DNA of 64,000 bases, from NCBI GenBank assembly GCA_020161655.1, contig JAIUPC010000019.1, positions 1 through 64,000 on the forward strand, written 5' to 3'. This DNA is from Pseudomonadota bacterium (lineage in GTDB: Bacteria > Pseudomonadota > Alphaproteobacteria > Rhodobacterales > Rhodobacteraceae). The notes beneath the pieces are model-generated. The model saw nothing but the letters and a program-made list of their open reading frames with translations. It had not been told where the DNA came from and did not search any database. Position numbers and translations under genes: made by a program. This document shows positions 33,907 to 43,029 of this stretch, piece by piece; positions within the stretch are counted from its first letter, which is position 1, and the number at the start of each line of letters is the position of its first letter.

Positions 33907-35235
33907 ATGCGCGCTTGCCTGCCCCTGATCCTGACCTTCCTCGCCCTGCCCCTCTGGGCGGCGGAGGTGAAGGTAATCCCCGGGGCAGGCACGCTTGCAT
34001 CGGCCGTCGCCGGATCTTCCCCCGGCGATGTGCTGGTGCTTGCGGACGGGGCCTACAAGGGCCCCGTCACCATCGACCGCCCCCTGACCCTGACCGGCCC
34101 CGCGGGCGCGGTGATTGACGGCGAGGGAAACGGCACGGTCGTGACCATCACCGCCGACGACGTTGCCATCCGCGGCCTGACCGTCACCGGATCGGGCAAG
34201 AAGAACGCCGATCTCGACTCTGGCATCAAGATCGTCAAGGGCGCCGACCGCGCCCGGATCGAGGGCGTCACCCTCATCGACAACATGCACGGCGTCGACG
34301 TACATGGCGGGCTTGACGCGCTGGTGCGCGGCAATACCGTGATCGGCCGCCAGAACGAACGGATGAACGAACGCGGGAACGGTTTTTACGTCTGGAACGC
34401 CCCCGGCACGGTGATCGAGGACAATACCGTCCGCTACGGCCGCGACGGCATCTTTTCCAACGCCTCGCGCAATGGCACCTACCGGAACAATGTCTTCCGC
34501 GACCTGCGCTTCGCCGTCCACTACATGTACACCCATGACAGCGAGGTTTCCGGCAACGTCTCGGTCGGCAATCACCTCGGCTATGCGATCATGTATTCAA
34601 GGCGCGTGGTGGTGAAGGACAACCTGTCGCTCGGCGACCGCGAGCATGGGCTGATGCTGAATTACGCCAACGACGCCGATGTCAGCGGCAATCTTGTACG
34701 GGGCGGTGCAAAGAAATGCACCTTCATCTATAACGCCCACAAGAACCTGATCTACCAGAACCGGTTCGAAGGCTGCGGCATCGGCATCCATTTCACCGCA
34801 GGATCGGAGCGTAACATCCTGACCGGCAACGGTTTCATCGGCAACAGGGAGCAGGTGAAATACGTCGGCACCCGCCATGTCGAATGGAGCTTCGAGGGCC
34901 GGGGTAACCACTGGTCCGACCATCCGGCCTTCGATCTGAACGGCGACGGCATTGCCGATGGCGTCTACCGCCCCAATGACCTGATGGACCATATCCTGTG
35001 GTCGCAGCCGGCTGCCGCGCTCCTGACCGGCTCGCCCGCCGTGCAACTGGTCCGCTGGAGCCAGAAGAGCTTTCCCGCGACGCTGCCCGGCGGCGTCCTC
35101 GATTCATTCCCGCTGATGACCGCCCCCGTCATCCCCGTCCCGCCCGAAGTGGCGGCGATGGAAGCCGAGGTGGCCGGGCGTTGGGCGGAAGGAACCTATG
35201 ATGACATCGACGCTGAAAATATCGGAACTCACTAA
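33907..35235 (+). CDS. nosD: NosD, periplasmic beta-helix CuZ maturation protein
   Basis: A 442-residue exported protein (signal cleavage near LWAAE) made of right-handed beta-helix CASH repeats: NMHGVDVHGGLDALVRGN, GTVIEDNTVRYGRDGIFSN, SEVSGNVSVGNHLGYAIMYS and KNLIYQNRFEGCGIG. NosD cooperates with NosF and NosY to build the CuZ sulfide-bridged cluster. The gene starts two bases after the nosZ stop, and its 3' end overlaps nosF by 38 bp. Confidence 0.95.
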   Translation: MRACLPLILTFLALPLWAAEVKVIPGAGTLASAVAGSSPGDVLVLADGAYKGPVTIDRPLTLTGPAGAVIDGEGNGTVVTITADDVAIRGLTVTGSGKKNADLDSGIKIVKGADRARIEGVTLIDNMHGVDVHGGLDALVRGNTVIGRQNERMNERGNGFYVWNAPGTVIEDNTVRYGRDGIFSNASRNGTYRNNVFRDLRFAVHYMYTHDSEVSGNVSVGNHLGYAIMYSRRVVVKDNLSLGDREHGLMLNYANDADVSGNLVRGGAKKCTFIYNAHKNLIYQNRFEGCGIGIHFTAGSERNILTGNGFIGNREQVKYVGTRHVEWSFEGRGNHWSDHPAFDLNGDGIADGVYRPNDLMDHILWSQPAAALLTGSPAVQLVRWSQKSFPATLPGGVLDSFPLMTAPVIPVPPEVAAMEAEVAGRWAEGTYDDIDAENIGTH

Positions 35236-36097
35236 GACCTTCTGCGGGGTCAAGGCGCTGGACGCCGTGTCGCTGACGGTGGAACCGGGCAGCCGCGTGG
35301 CGCTTCTAGGCCATAACGGCGCGGGGAAATCGACGATGATGAAGATCATCCTCGGCCTCATTCCCTTCGACGCCGGTTCGGTCGGGGTCTGCGGTGCCCT
35401 GCCCGGTTCCGGGGCGGCGCGGGGCGCGGTCGCCTACCTGCCTGAGAACGCCGCCTTCCATCCCGCCCTGACCGGCGAGGAACAGATCGGCCATTTCCTG
35501 TCGCTTCGGGGCGAAAGCCCGAAGGGCGCGCGGGCGCTGCTTGAGCGGGTCGGCCTTCACGATGCCGCCACCCGCCGCATCGGCACCTATTCCAAGGGCA
35601 TGCGCCAGCGCGTCGGCCTTGCCCAGGCGCTGATCGGCAGGCCGAAGCTTCTGGTGCTGGATGAGCCGACCTCCGGTCTCGATCCCGTTTCCCGCCGCGA
35701 CTTCTATGCGCTGCTCGATGGGCTGGCGGCGGAGGGCGCGGCGGTCCTCCTCTCCTCCCACGCGCTGACGGAGGTGGAGGCGCGGACCGACCGCATCCTG
35801 ATCCTCTCGAAGGGTCGGATGGTGGCGACCGGCACCCTGGCCGACCTCAGGCGTTCCGCCGCGCTGCCGGTGACGATGAATGTCTCGGCCCGGAACGGCT
35901 ATGCCAGCCAGATCGCCGAAGCTTTGCCGGGTGCCATCCGCGTCGGCGCCGACCTTCGCATCGCCTGCGCGCAGGAGGACAAGCTGAGGCTTCTCGCCAG
36001 CATCGCCGGCCTTGGCGACAAGGTCGCCGATATCGACGTGGTGCCGCCGAGCCTTGAAGACATCTACAGCCATTTCAGCCGGAGGGACGGGCAATGA
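35198..36097 (+). CDS. nosF: NosF, ABC-type ATPase
   Basis: A 299-residue cytoplasmic ATPase: Walker A LLGHNGAGKSTMMKIILGL, signature YSKGMRQRVGLAQALIG, Walker B LLVLDEPTSGLDP and the switch His in LLSSHALTEVE. It powers NosY, and the complex with NosD is thought to deliver sulfur or copper for CuZ. Adjacent ATG codons at 35198 and 35201 are both possible; AAGGA is upstream. It overlaps nosD (38 bp) and nosY (4 bp, ATGA). Confidence 0.95.
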   Translation: MMTSTLKISELTKTFCGVKALDAVSLTVEPGSRVALLGHNGAGKSTMMKIILGLIPFDAGSVGVCGALPGSGAARGAVAYLPENAAFHPALTGEEQIGHFLSLRGESPKGARALLERVGLHDAATRRIGTYSKGMRQRVGLAQALIGRPKLLVLDEPTSGLDPVSRRDFYALLDGLAAEGAAVLLSSHALTEVEARTDRILILSKGRMVATGTLADLRRSAALPVTMNVSARNGYASQIAEALPGAIRVGADLRIACAQEDKLRLLASIAGLGDKVADIDVVPPSLEDIYSHFSRRDGQ

Positions 36098-36915
36098 ACC
36101 GCATCCTCGCCACCGCCCTGACCGAATTCCGCATCGCGCTGAGGAACCGCTGGGTCGCCATCGCCATCGCGCTCATGGCGGTCTTCGCGCTGGTCCTCTC
36201 CGCCGCAGGCTCCGCGCCGACCGGCGATCTTGGCGTCGACCGGCTGTCGGTCACGGTCGCCTCACTCACATCGCTCGCGGTCTATCTGGTGCCGCTGGTC
36301 GCCCTCCTCATGTCCTTTGACGCCGTGGCGGGCGAGGTGGAGCGTGGCACGCTGCCGCTACTCCTCACCTATCCCGGCACGCGGGCCGAGATCCTTCTTG
36401 GCAAGCTTATCGCCCATCTCGGTGTTCTGACGCTGGCCGTTGTCATCGGCTACGGCCTCGCCGCTGTCGCCGCCTTCTGGGAAGACCCGGAAGCAGCGGC
36501 GGGCCTTCCGGCCCTCCTGCGCCTGACGTGGACCTCGGTGCTTCTCGGGGCCACCTTCCTTGGCGCGGGCTACGCGCTGTCCTCGCTCTCGCGCCGCCCC
36601 TCGGGCGCTGCCGGCCTCGCCATCGGCCTCTGGCTCGGCGCCGTGGTGCTTTACGACCTCGGCCTTTTGGCGGCGGTCGTCGCCGACGATGGCGGCTGGT
36701 TCACCACCGACCTCTTCCCCTTCGCCCTTCTCGCCAACCCCGCCGACGCCTTCCGTCTCTTCAACCTCGCTGCTTCCGAGGCTTCGGCCGCCGCCGCCGG
36801 GGTCGCCGGGGCGGCAACCTCGATCCCGCTCTGGCAATCGGCGCTGTCGGTCCTTCTCTGGCCGCTTGCCGCCCTCGCAGCGGCAACACTGGCCTTCCGC
36901 AAGGTGACACCATGA
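36094..36915 (+). CDS. nosY: NosY, ABC-2-type membrane permease
   Basis: A 273-residue integral membrane protein with six predicted helices (first LRNRWVAIAIALMAVFALVL). It includes the segment SFDAVAGEVERGTLPLLLTYP, typical of ABC-2 permeases in nos clusters. It forms the transmembrane part of the NosF-NosY transporter for CuZ assembly. It is coupled by ATGA overlaps to nosF and nosL. Confidence 0.94.
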   Translation: MNRILATALTEFRIALRNRWVAIAIALMAVFALVLSAAGSAPTGDLGVDRLSVTVASLTSLAVYLVPLVALLMSFDAVAGEVERGTLPLLLTYPGTRAEILLGKLIAHLGVLTLAVVIGYGLAAVAAFWEDPEAAAGLPALLRLTWTSVLLGATFLGAGYALSSLSRRPSGAAGLAIGLWLGAVVLYDLGLLAAVVADDGGWFTTDLFPFALLANPADAFRLFNLAASEASAAAAGVAGAATSIPLWQSALSVLLWPLAALAAATLAFRKVTP

Positions 36916-37481
36916 AACGCGCCCTCATCCTCGCCGCCCTGTTGCTGACCGCCTGTCAGGAGGAGAAACAGGACATCTCGCCGGTCGAGCTGACCGAAAC
37001 GGCGGTCGGCCATTACTGCCAGATGGAGCTTCTGGAGCATCCCGGTCCGAAGGCGCAGGTGCATCTTGAAGGTGCTGCGGGCAAGCCGCTGTTCTTCAGC
37101 CAGGTGCGCGACGCCGTGGCCTATTCGCGCCTGCCCGAACAGGACGGCGTGATCCTTGCGATCTATGTCAATGACATGGGGGCGGCCGGGGCGACCTGGG
37201 ACATTCCCGGCACGAAGAACTGGATCGCCGCCGACACGGCGCATTACGTCGTGGGGTCCGAGGTCGAAGGCGGCATGGGCGCGCCGGAACTCGTCCCCTT
37301 CGCCGACCCCGAAAAGGCCGCCGCCTTTGCCGCGACTAAGGGTGGCACCGTCGTGCAACTGGCCGAGGTGCCGGACGCGGAGGTGATCGCACCTGTCGAC
37401 CAAAGCAGCCACGACGGCATGGAAGGCGACGCCGATTTCAACAAAAGGCTGAAGAGCCTTTCCGAAAGGATCGGGGGATGA
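36912..37481 (+). CDS. nosL: NosL, copper-binding outer-envelope lipoprotein
   Basis: A 189-residue lipoprotein with lipobox LLLTAC at residues 13-18. Conserved NosL features follow: a YCQMEL motif near residue 37 (Cys and Met of the copper site), the FFSQVRDAVAY segment, and the Trp/Ala-rich AADTAHYVVGS with the later MGAPELVPF. NosL is a periplasm-facing Cu(I) chaperone for NosZ. It overlaps nosY by four bases and precedes nosX by four bases. Confidence 0.93.
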   Translation: MKRALILAALLLTACQEEKQDISPVELTETAVGHYCQMELLEHPGPKAQVHLEGAAGKPLFFSQVRDAVAYSRLPEQDGVILAIYVNDMGAAGATWDIPGTKNWIAADTAHYVVGSEVEGGMGAPELVPFADPEKAAAFAATKGGTVVQLAEVPDAEVIAPVDQSSHDGMEGDADFNKRLKSLSERIGG

Positions 37482-37485
37482 TCCG

Positions 37486-38397
37486 ATGCTGACCCGCCGC
37501 CGTTTCCTGACCGTTTCCGCCGCCACGGCCTTCGCGGGTGCCGCCCGCGCCGCCGCGCCGCAGGTCTACACCTGGACCGGTATCGCCCTGGGCGCCCGCG
37601 CGACGATCCGGCTCGCCCATCCCGACGCCGCGGGCATCACGGCCCGCGCCGCAGCCGAGATCGACCGGCTTGAGGATGTCTTCAGCCTTTACCGCGAGGG
37701 CAGCGCCCTGATGCGGCTGAACGCCACCGCCCGGCTCGACGCGCCGCCGCCCGAGCTTCTGGAATGCCTGACGCTCGCCGGCGCCGTCCACCGCGCCACG
37801 GAGGGCCTCTTCGACCCGACGGTGCAGCCGCTTTGGGCGCTCTGGGCGGAACGTGCGGCGGCGGGGACGCGGCCCACGACCAGCGAACTCGCCAGCGCCC
37901 GCGCGCTCGGCGGCTGGGGCGACCTCGGTCTGGACGCCAGCGTCGTGACCCTGAAACCCGGCATGGCCCTGACCCTGAACGGCATCGCGCAAGGCTACAT
38001 CGCCGACCGCATCGCGGCGCTCTTGGAGGCCGAAGGCCTGACCGACATCCTGATCGACACCGGTGAGATGCGCGCCCTTGGCGGCCACCCCGAAGGTGGC
38101 GCTTGGCCGGTGAAGCTCGCGGAAGGCGGCGAGGTCGCGCTTCGGTCCCGCGCGCTTGCAACCTCCGCCCCCCTCGGCACGGTCTTCGACACGGCCGGTC
38201 GCATCGGCCACATCCTGCATCCAATGACCGGAGAACCAGCCGCCCCCGTCTGGCGCGCGGCTACCGTCACCGCCCCCTCGGCCGCGCTCGCCGACGCCCT
38301 CTCGACCGCCGCCTGCCTGATGCCGACCAGGGAAAGCATCGACGATGCCGCAGCACGGTTCACTGCGACCCGCTGCGAATCCGCTGTCGCGGCTTGA
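37486..38397 (+). CDS. nosX: NosX, ApbE-type FAD:protein FMN transferase
   Basis: A 303-residue periplasmic flavin transferase with a twin-arginine signal (LTRRRFLTVSAATAFAG). ApbE motifs are visible: FSLYREGSALMRLN, LFDPTVQPLW, TLNGIAQGYIADRI and LIDTGEMRALGG, followed by GRIGHILHPMTGEPA. It would attach FMN covalently to the Thr of the NosR SGATVT motif. It is the last gene of the nos operon. Confidence 0.93.
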   Translation: MLTRRRFLTVSAATAFAGAARAAAPQVYTWTGIALGARATIRLAHPDAAGITARAAAEIDRLEDVFSLYREGSALMRLNATARLDAPPPELLECLTLAGAVHRATEGLFDPTVQPLWALWAERAAAGTRPTTSELASARALGGWGDLGLDASVVTLKPGMALTLNGIAQGYIADRIAALLEAEGLTDILIDTGEMRALGGHPEGGAWPVKLAEGGEVALRSRALATSAPLGTVFDTAGRIGHILHPMTGEPAAPVWRAATVTAPSAALADALSTAACLMPTRESIDDAAARFTATRCESAVAA

Positions 38398-38406
38398 GTT
38401 GAATAC

Positions 38407-38490
38407 TGGTGCCCGGGGCGGGACTCGAACCCGCACGGCTTGCACCGGAGGTGTTTGAGACCTCTGCGTCTACCATTCCGCCACCCGGGC
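38407..38490 (-). tRNA. tRNA-Leu (anticodon CAA)
   Basis: The minus strand folds into an 84-nt class II tRNA. It has a 7-bp acceptor stem GCCCGGG/CCCGGGC, an anticodon arm GAGGT-CTCAAAC-ACCTC with anticodon CAA (Leu, UUG codons), a variable arm CGGTGCAAGCCGT and a T arm GCGGG-TTCGAGT-CCCGC. Discriminator A is followed by an encoded CCA. It ends ten bases after the convergent nosX stop. Confidence 0.96.
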
Positions 38491-38545
38491 ACACCCCGCC
38501 GAGATAGCTTCTGGCCATGCGCCTGACAAGCCCCTCGCTGAGACG

Positions 38546-39397
38546 TCAGAGATCGCTGGTGTTGAAGGTGTCGCAGGCGTCGATCTGGCCGGACTTGAAG
38601 CCGGTCGCGAACCAGCGCTGGCGCTGCTCCGAGGTGCCATGGGTGAAGCTGTCGGGCATCGGCCGCCGTCCGGCATTCCGCTGAAGCGTATCGTCGCCGA
38701 TCTTCGCCGCCGCATTCATCGCCTCGGCCACGTCGCCCTCCTCGATCGTACCGAGCCTTTCGGCGGCGGTCCGCGCCCAGACGCCCGACAGGCAATCGGC
38801 CTGCAACTCGACCCGCACCGAAAGCGCGTTCGATTCCGCCTCGCCCGACCGCTGGCGGATGTCGTTCACCTGGCTCAGGATGCCAAGTTCGTCCTGCACG
38901 TGGTGTCCGACCTCATGCGCCACGACATAGGCCGCGGCGAAATCGCCGGTCGCGCCCATCTGGCGCTGGAGCGTCGCGAAGAAATCTGTGTCGAGATAGG
39001 CCTTCTTGTCGAGCGGGCAGTAGAACGGCCCGGTCGCACCCGAGGCGTTGCCGCAGGGCGACTGGGTGACCTGCTTGAAAAGCACCAGAGTCACTGGCGC
39101 GTATTGGCGGCCCAACTGGCTCTGGAAGAGGCTGCTCCAGACTTCCTCGGTATCGGCGAGGGTTACGGATACGAATTCCGCCGCCTGCTGGTCGGCCTCG
39201 GTGATCTCGACCTCGCCGCCTTGTGAGATGGTGCCGCCACCGCCCTGTTGCAGGACCGAGATGGGATCGCCGCCAAGGGCCCAGACGAGAAGCGCCACGA
39301 CGAGAAGGCCGATGCCGCCCCCGCCGACCATGCCGCCCGTGCTGATCCGCCGCCGGTCCTCGATATTGTCGCTGCCGCGACGGCCCTGCCACCTCAT
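38546..39397 (-). CDS. Neutral zinc metallopeptidase (YpfJ family)
   Basis: A 283-residue membrane-anchored protein. It has a basic N-terminus (MRWQGRRGSDNIEDRR), one helix at about residues 22-45 and a C-terminal Zn_peptidase domain. That domain has the zinc motif VVAHEVGHHVQDELG near residue 170, RVELQADCLSGVWA (third ligand region), and the end motif FTHGTSEQRQRWFATGF. It is probably periplasmic. The frame is open far upstream, but the ATG at 39397 is preceded by GGGGGA and fits the family length. The biological substrate is unknown. Confidence 0.9.
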   Translation of the reverse strand: MRWQGRRGSDNIEDRRRISTGGMVGGGGIGLLVVALLVWALGGDPISVLQQGGGGTISQGGEVEITEADQQAAEFVSVTLADTEEVWSSLFQSQLGRQYAPVTLVLFKQVTQSPCGNASGATGPFYCPLDKKAYLDTDFFATLQRQMGATGDFAAAYVVAHEVGHHVQDELGILSQVNDIRQRSGEAESNALSVRVELQADCLSGVWARTAAERLGTIEEGDVAEAMNAAAKIGDDTLQRNAGRRPMPDSFTHGTSEQRQRWFATGFKSGQIDACDTFNTSDL

Positions 39398-39550
39398 CAC
39401 CGTTCCCCCATTCAAGCCCTGCCGTGAACAATCGCAGGATACGCTGACAACTCCGTGTCTTGAAAGACCGTTCCGCTTGACGAAGCGATTTGGCCGTGGC
39501 CTAAGAACCTCGCGTCGCCCGGAGCGTGCGCGGACCGCTACAGGCAAGGC

Positions 39551-40144
39551 ATGTTCCAGCGTCTTTACCAATGGACCCTCTCCTGGGCGCGCTCGCGCCA
39601 CGCCACCAAGGCGCTCGGGGCCGTTTCCTTCGTCGAAAGCTCGTTCTTCCCGATCCCGGCGGACGTGCTTTTCGTGCCGATGGCGGCGGCGCGCCCCGAC
39701 AAGGCGATGTCGTATGCCTTCATCGCCACCGTGACCTCGGTCCTTGGCGGCATCTTCGGCTGGGCGCTTGGCTACTATGCCTTCGACCTGATCGCCCGGC
39801 CGGTGCTTGATTTCTACGGAAAGCTCGATGCCTTCGAGGAGATGCGCGCGACGGTCAGGGATGACATCTGGCTGATCCTCCTCCTCCTCGTCACCTCCGG
39901 CCTGTCGCATCTGCCGCCGATGAAGATCGTGACGATCCTTTCCGGCGTCGTCGGCTTCAACCTGCCGCTTTTCATCATCTCGGCCATCGTGGCGCGCGGC
40001 GCGCGATTCTATGCCTTGGCCTGGCTCCTGCAGCACTATGGTGAAAGGATGCTTGCCTTCATCGAAAAGCGGATGATGTGGATCGCCGGGGGGATCGTGG
40101 CGCTAGCGGTCATCGCCTGGTTCGTCATCAGGAGCCACGCGTGA
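39551..40144 (+). CDS. YqaA-family inner-membrane protein
   Basis: A 197-residue polytopic protein of the SNARE-associated/DedA-like YqaA branch: ESSFFPIPADVLFVPMAAARP at residues 28-48, then GGIFGWALGYY and SHLPPMKIVTILSGVVGFNL. Four to five helices are predicted. The family is thought to act in membrane lipid handling, not proven for YqaA. Its stop overlaps the dsbB GTG start by four bases, so the two are co-expressed. Confidence 0.87.
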   Translation: MFQRLYQWTLSWARSRHATKALGAVSFVESSFFPIPADVLFVPMAAARPDKAMSYAFIATVTSVLGGIFGWALGYYAFDLIARPVLDFYGKLDAFEEMRATVRDDIWLILLLLVTSGLSHLPPMKIVTILSGVVGFNLPLFIISAIVARGARFYALAWLLQHYGERMLAFIEKRMMWIAGGIVALAVIAWFVIRSHA

Positions 40145-40602
40145 CGCGCTTTCGCAATCTGGTGCTGCTTGCCGCCGGCGGCTCGGCGGCGCTGCTGCTC
40201 GGTGCCTTCTTCTTCCAGATGATCGGCTATCCGCCCTGCAAGCTCTGCATCTGGCAGCGCTGGCCGCATGGCGCGGCGATTGCCATCGGCGCTGTGGTAC
40301 TTCTCGGCGGGCCGCGCTGGCTCGTTTGGGCCGGCGCACTGGCCGCCGCAGTGACGGGCGCCGTCGGTGTCTTTCATGCCGGCGTCGAGCAAGGCTGGTG
40401 GGAAGGGCCCACGACCTGCACCTCGGGCGGGGCGCTCTCCGGCTCGACCCAAGACCTCCTCGGCCAGATCATGACCGCGCCGCTGGTGCGCTGCGACGAG
40501 ATTGCCTGGAGCTTCGTCGGCCTCTCGATGGCGTCGTGGAACGCGATCCTGTCCTTCGCCCTCGCGCTGATCTGGGTCGCCGCCGCCCGCCGCGCCGCCT
40601 AA
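40141..40602 (+). CDS. dsbB: Disulfide bond formation protein DsbB-like
   Basis: A 153-residue four-helix membrane protein. The first periplasmic redox pair is CKLCIWQRWPH (with the conserved Arg after it) at about residues 33-36. The second periplasmic loop has TTCTSGGALSG and VRCDEIAWSF, giving the second cysteine pair. It passes electrons from DsbA to quinones. The GTG start overlaps yqaA. The 3' end overlaps the convergent lrp gene by four bases. Confidence 0.87.
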   Translation: MTRFRNLVLLAAGGSAALLLGAFFFQMIGYPPCKLCIWQRWPHGAAIAIGAVVLLGGPRWLVWAGALAAAVTGAVGVFHAGVEQGWWEGPTTCTSGGALSGSTQDLLGQIMTAPLVRCDEIAWSFVGLSMASWNAILSFALALIWVAAARRAA

Positions 40603-41030
40603 CGCCGCCCGGCGCGCTGCGTCGTCAGCATCAGGCTCGTCTCGCTCGACGTGACGCCCTCGACCTTGCGGATGCGGCCAAGGACCGCGTCGAACTCCTC
40701 AAGCGTCCGCGCGCCGATCTCGGCAATCAAGTCCCAGCGGCCATTGGTGGAATGGACGGCGAGGATCTCCGGCATCCCCGACAGCCGCGCCCGGATGCGT
40801 TCGGCGCCGCGCCCCTCGATGCCGATCATCATCAGCCCCCGGACCGGCATCGCCGTCACGTCGCCGCGCGTCACAACGGTAAAGCCCTGAATCTCCCCCG
40901 CGGCCGTCAGCCGGTCCATCCGCGCCCGCACCGTCGCCCGCGAGAGGCCAAGCGAAACGGAAAGGTCCGAAAGCGAGGCGCGCCCGTCGCGGCGGAGCGC
41001 GGCGATCAGCTTCTGGTCGATCTCGTCCAT
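40599..41030 (-). CDS. Lrp/AsnC-family transcriptional regulator
   Basis: A 143-residue regulator. N-terminal helix-turn-helix [19 protein letters not shown] and VSLGLSRATVRARMDRL, then a C-terminal RAM ligand domain (VRGLMMIGIEGRGAERI, VHSTNGRWDLIAEI). It is divergent from the arginase operon with a 113-bp spacer, matching Lrp-type control of arginine or ornithine catabolism by its amino-acid substrate. Binding sites were not resolved in the A/T-rich spacer. Confidence 0.91.
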   Translation of the reverse strand: MDEIDQKLIAALRRDGRASLSDLSVSLGLSRATVRARMDRLTAAGEIQGFTVVTRGDVTAMPVRGLMMIGIEGRGAERIRARLSGMPEILAVHSTNGRWDLIAEIGARTLEEFDAVLGRIRKVEGVTSSETSLMLTTQRAGRR

Positions 41031-41143
41031 TTCGTCAATTTACCTTTTCATTTCGGCTATCTGTCCGATCATATCGCCTATTTCGCGGGTTTCAATCATC
41101 CCGAAATGGAAACATCTTCTTCGCAAACAGAAGGGAGGCCCGC

Positions 41144-42067
41144 ATGGCACCGAAACCGATTCTGATCGGCGCACCGATCGACAGCGGCCAGAAGCGCGCA
41201 GGCTGCCTGATGGGGCCGTCCGCCTTCCGCGTCGCCGGCCTGACGCAGAGTCTCGCCGACCTCGGCATCGCTTCCGAGGACTGGGGCGACCTGAAGCCCG
41301 CCCCCTTCCGTGACGTGACATGCGCCAATCCCGCCGTCCATCACCTCGCCGAAACCGTGGCCTGGACGGAAGCGCTTTCCGAGGCGGGCCGGAAGGCGAT
41401 GAAGACGGGCTTCCCGATCTTCATGGGCGGCGATCATTCGCTGTCGCTCGGTTCCGTCGCGGGCGTCGCCGCCCATGCCGCCGAAAAGGGCCGCCCGCTC
41501 TTCGTCCTCTGGCTTGATGCACACTCGGATTACCACACCCCGATGACGACGCAGTCGGGGAACCTCCATGGCACGCCCGTCGCCTATATCGCCGGCAAGC
41601 CGGGGTTCGACGCCTTCCCGCTCTTCCCCGCCCCGGTTCCCGCCGACCGCATCTGCCTTTACGGCATCCGCTCGGTCGATCCCGCCGAATATGCCGGGCT
41701 GATCGAGGCCAGTGTCAACGTCTTCGATATGCGCGTTCTTGACGAACGCGGCATCGTCGCCCCCTTGCGGGAGTTTCTCGACAAGGTGGCGGCGGCGAAC
41801 GGGATGCTCCATGTCTCGCTCGACGTCGATTTCCTCGACCCCGGCATCGCGCCCGCCGTCGGCACCACGGTTCCGGGCGGCATCACCTTCCGCGAGGCGC
41901 ATCTGGTGATGGAACTGCTGCACGAAAGCGGCCTTGTGACCTCTCTCGACCTCGTCGAGCTGAACCCCTTCCTTGATGAGCGTGGCAAGACCGCGAAGCT
42001 GATGGTGGAACTGGTCGGCTCTCTCATGGGCCGCAAGGTCTTCGACCGCCCGACGCGGAGCTTCTGA
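41144..42067 (+). CDS. rocF: Arginase
   Basis: A 307-residue ureohydrolase. Manganese-binding motifs are GGDHSLSLGS (near residue 100), WLDAHSDYHTP (near 125) and SLDVDFLDPGIAPAVGTTVPGG (near 225). The C-terminal DLVELNPFLDERGKTA is standard for arginases. It splits arginine into ornithine and urea in the cytoplasm. It is first in a three-gene operon that funnels arginine-derived compounds to ornithine and proline. It shares one base with the next start. Confidence 0.92.
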   Translation: MAPKPILIGAPIDSGQKRAGCLMGPSAFRVAGLTQSLADLGIASEDWGDLKPAPFRDVTCANPAVHHLAETVAWTEALSEAGRKAMKTGFPIFMGGDHSLSLGSVAGVAAHAAEKGRPLFVLWLDAHSDYHTPMTTQSGNLHGTPVAYIAGKPGFDAFPLFPAPVPADRICLYGIRSVDPAEYAGLIEASVNVFDMRVLDERGIVAPLREFLDKVAAANGMLHVSLDVDFLDPGIAPAVGTTVPGGITFREAHLVMELLHESGLVTSLDLVELNPFLDERGKTAKLMVELVGSLMGRKVFDRPTRSF

Positions 42068-43029
42068 TGGGCTTCCTCGCCGCCCGCAACCTTTTGCAGG
42101 CCCCGGGCGCGGTGGTGATGATCCGCCCGCATGCCTTCGTGCCGAACCCCGAAACCCGCGCCGACAACGCCTTCCAGACCCATGCCAACGAGGATGCAGC
42201 GGCCCTTGCCGCCCGCGCCCGCGATGAACATGACCAGGCGGTGGCCACGCTGCGGCGCCACGGCGTCGTGGTCCATGTCTTCGAGGATGACGGCAGCCGC
42301 GAAACGCCCGACAGCGTCTTTCCGAACAACTGGTTTTCCACCCATCCCGGCTGTCAGGTGGCGATCTATCCGATGTTCGCCGCCAACCGCCGGCGCGAAC
42401 GACGCGCCGACGTGATCGAGATGCTGAAGCGCAGCTACCGCGTGCAGGAGGTGATCGACCTTTCCGGGCTTGAGGAGGACGGGCTGGCGCTGGAAGGCAC
42501 CGGGGCGATGGTCTTGGACCATATCGGCCGCATCGCCTTCACCGTGCGCTCGAACCGCGCCGATCCGGTGGCGCTGGAACGGTTCTGCACCCATTTCGCA
42601 TATGAACCCATCGCCTTCGACGCCATCGATGCGGCGGGCCGCGCGGTCTATCACACCAACGTCCTGATGTGCATCGCCACCGATTTCGCGCTCGTCGGCC
42701 TCGACATGATCCCCGACGCGGCGCGGCGCGAAGTCGTCGTGCAGCGCCTGACCGAGACGGGGCGCACTGTGATCCCGCTGTCCCCTGCGCAGATCGGCGA
42801 GTTTGCCGGCAATGCCATCGAACTCACCGGTGCCGGATCGCGCATCCTTGCACTGTCGCAGCGGGCAGCCAAGGCGCTGACGCCCGCGCAGTGTCAGGAG
42901 ATCGAACGCAGCGCCCGCATCGTGCCGCTTGACGTCCCAACCATCGAACATGCCGGCGGCTCCGTCCGCTGCATGATCGCCGGCATCCACCTTTCGCCGC
43001 GCCCCGGCGCGCAGGAATCCCAATCATGA
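42067..43029 (+). CDS. ctlX: Citrulline hydrolase / DDAH-like guanidino-group hydrolase (CtlX type)
   Basis: A 320-residue member of the amidinotransferase/arginine deiminase-like fold. Catalytic elements are the Asp-containing TPDSVFPNNWFSTH near residue 80, the Glu/Thr segment LALEGTGAMVLD, the catalytic His in VYHTNVLMCIA near 195, and the nucleophile Cys in GSVRCMIAGIHL near 305. The NNWFSTH and YHTNVLM signatures match the citrulline-utilising CtlX branch rather than arginine deiminase proper. It would make ornithine from citrulline (or a methylarginine), feeding the cyclodeaminase encoded next (ATGA overlap). Confidence 0.8.
   Translation: MGFLAARNLLQAPGAVVMIRPHAFVPNPETRADNAFQTHANEDAAALAARARDEHDQAVATLRRHGVVVHVFEDDGSRETPDSVFPNNWFSTHPGCQVAIYPMFAANRRRERRADVIEMLKRSYRVQEVIDLSGLEEDGLALEGTGAMVLDHIGRIAFTVRSNRADPVALERFCTHFAYEPIAFDAIDAAGRAVYHTNVLMCIATDFALVGLDMIPDAARREVVVQRLTETGRTVIPLSPAQIGEFAGNAIELTGAGSRILALSQRAAKALTPAQCQEIERSARIVPLDVPTIEHAGGSVRCMIAGIHLSPRPGAQESQS

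Noticed and set aside
31961-34000. 679-codon minus-strand frame opposite nosZ
   Set aside because: It is an antisense mirror of nosZ and its His/Asp-rich text has no domain signature.
39398-40036. N-terminal extension of the zinc metallopeptidase
   Set aside because: The frame is open upstream, but the ATG at 39397 has a ribosome-binding site and the extension overlaps yqaA with no similarity to the family.
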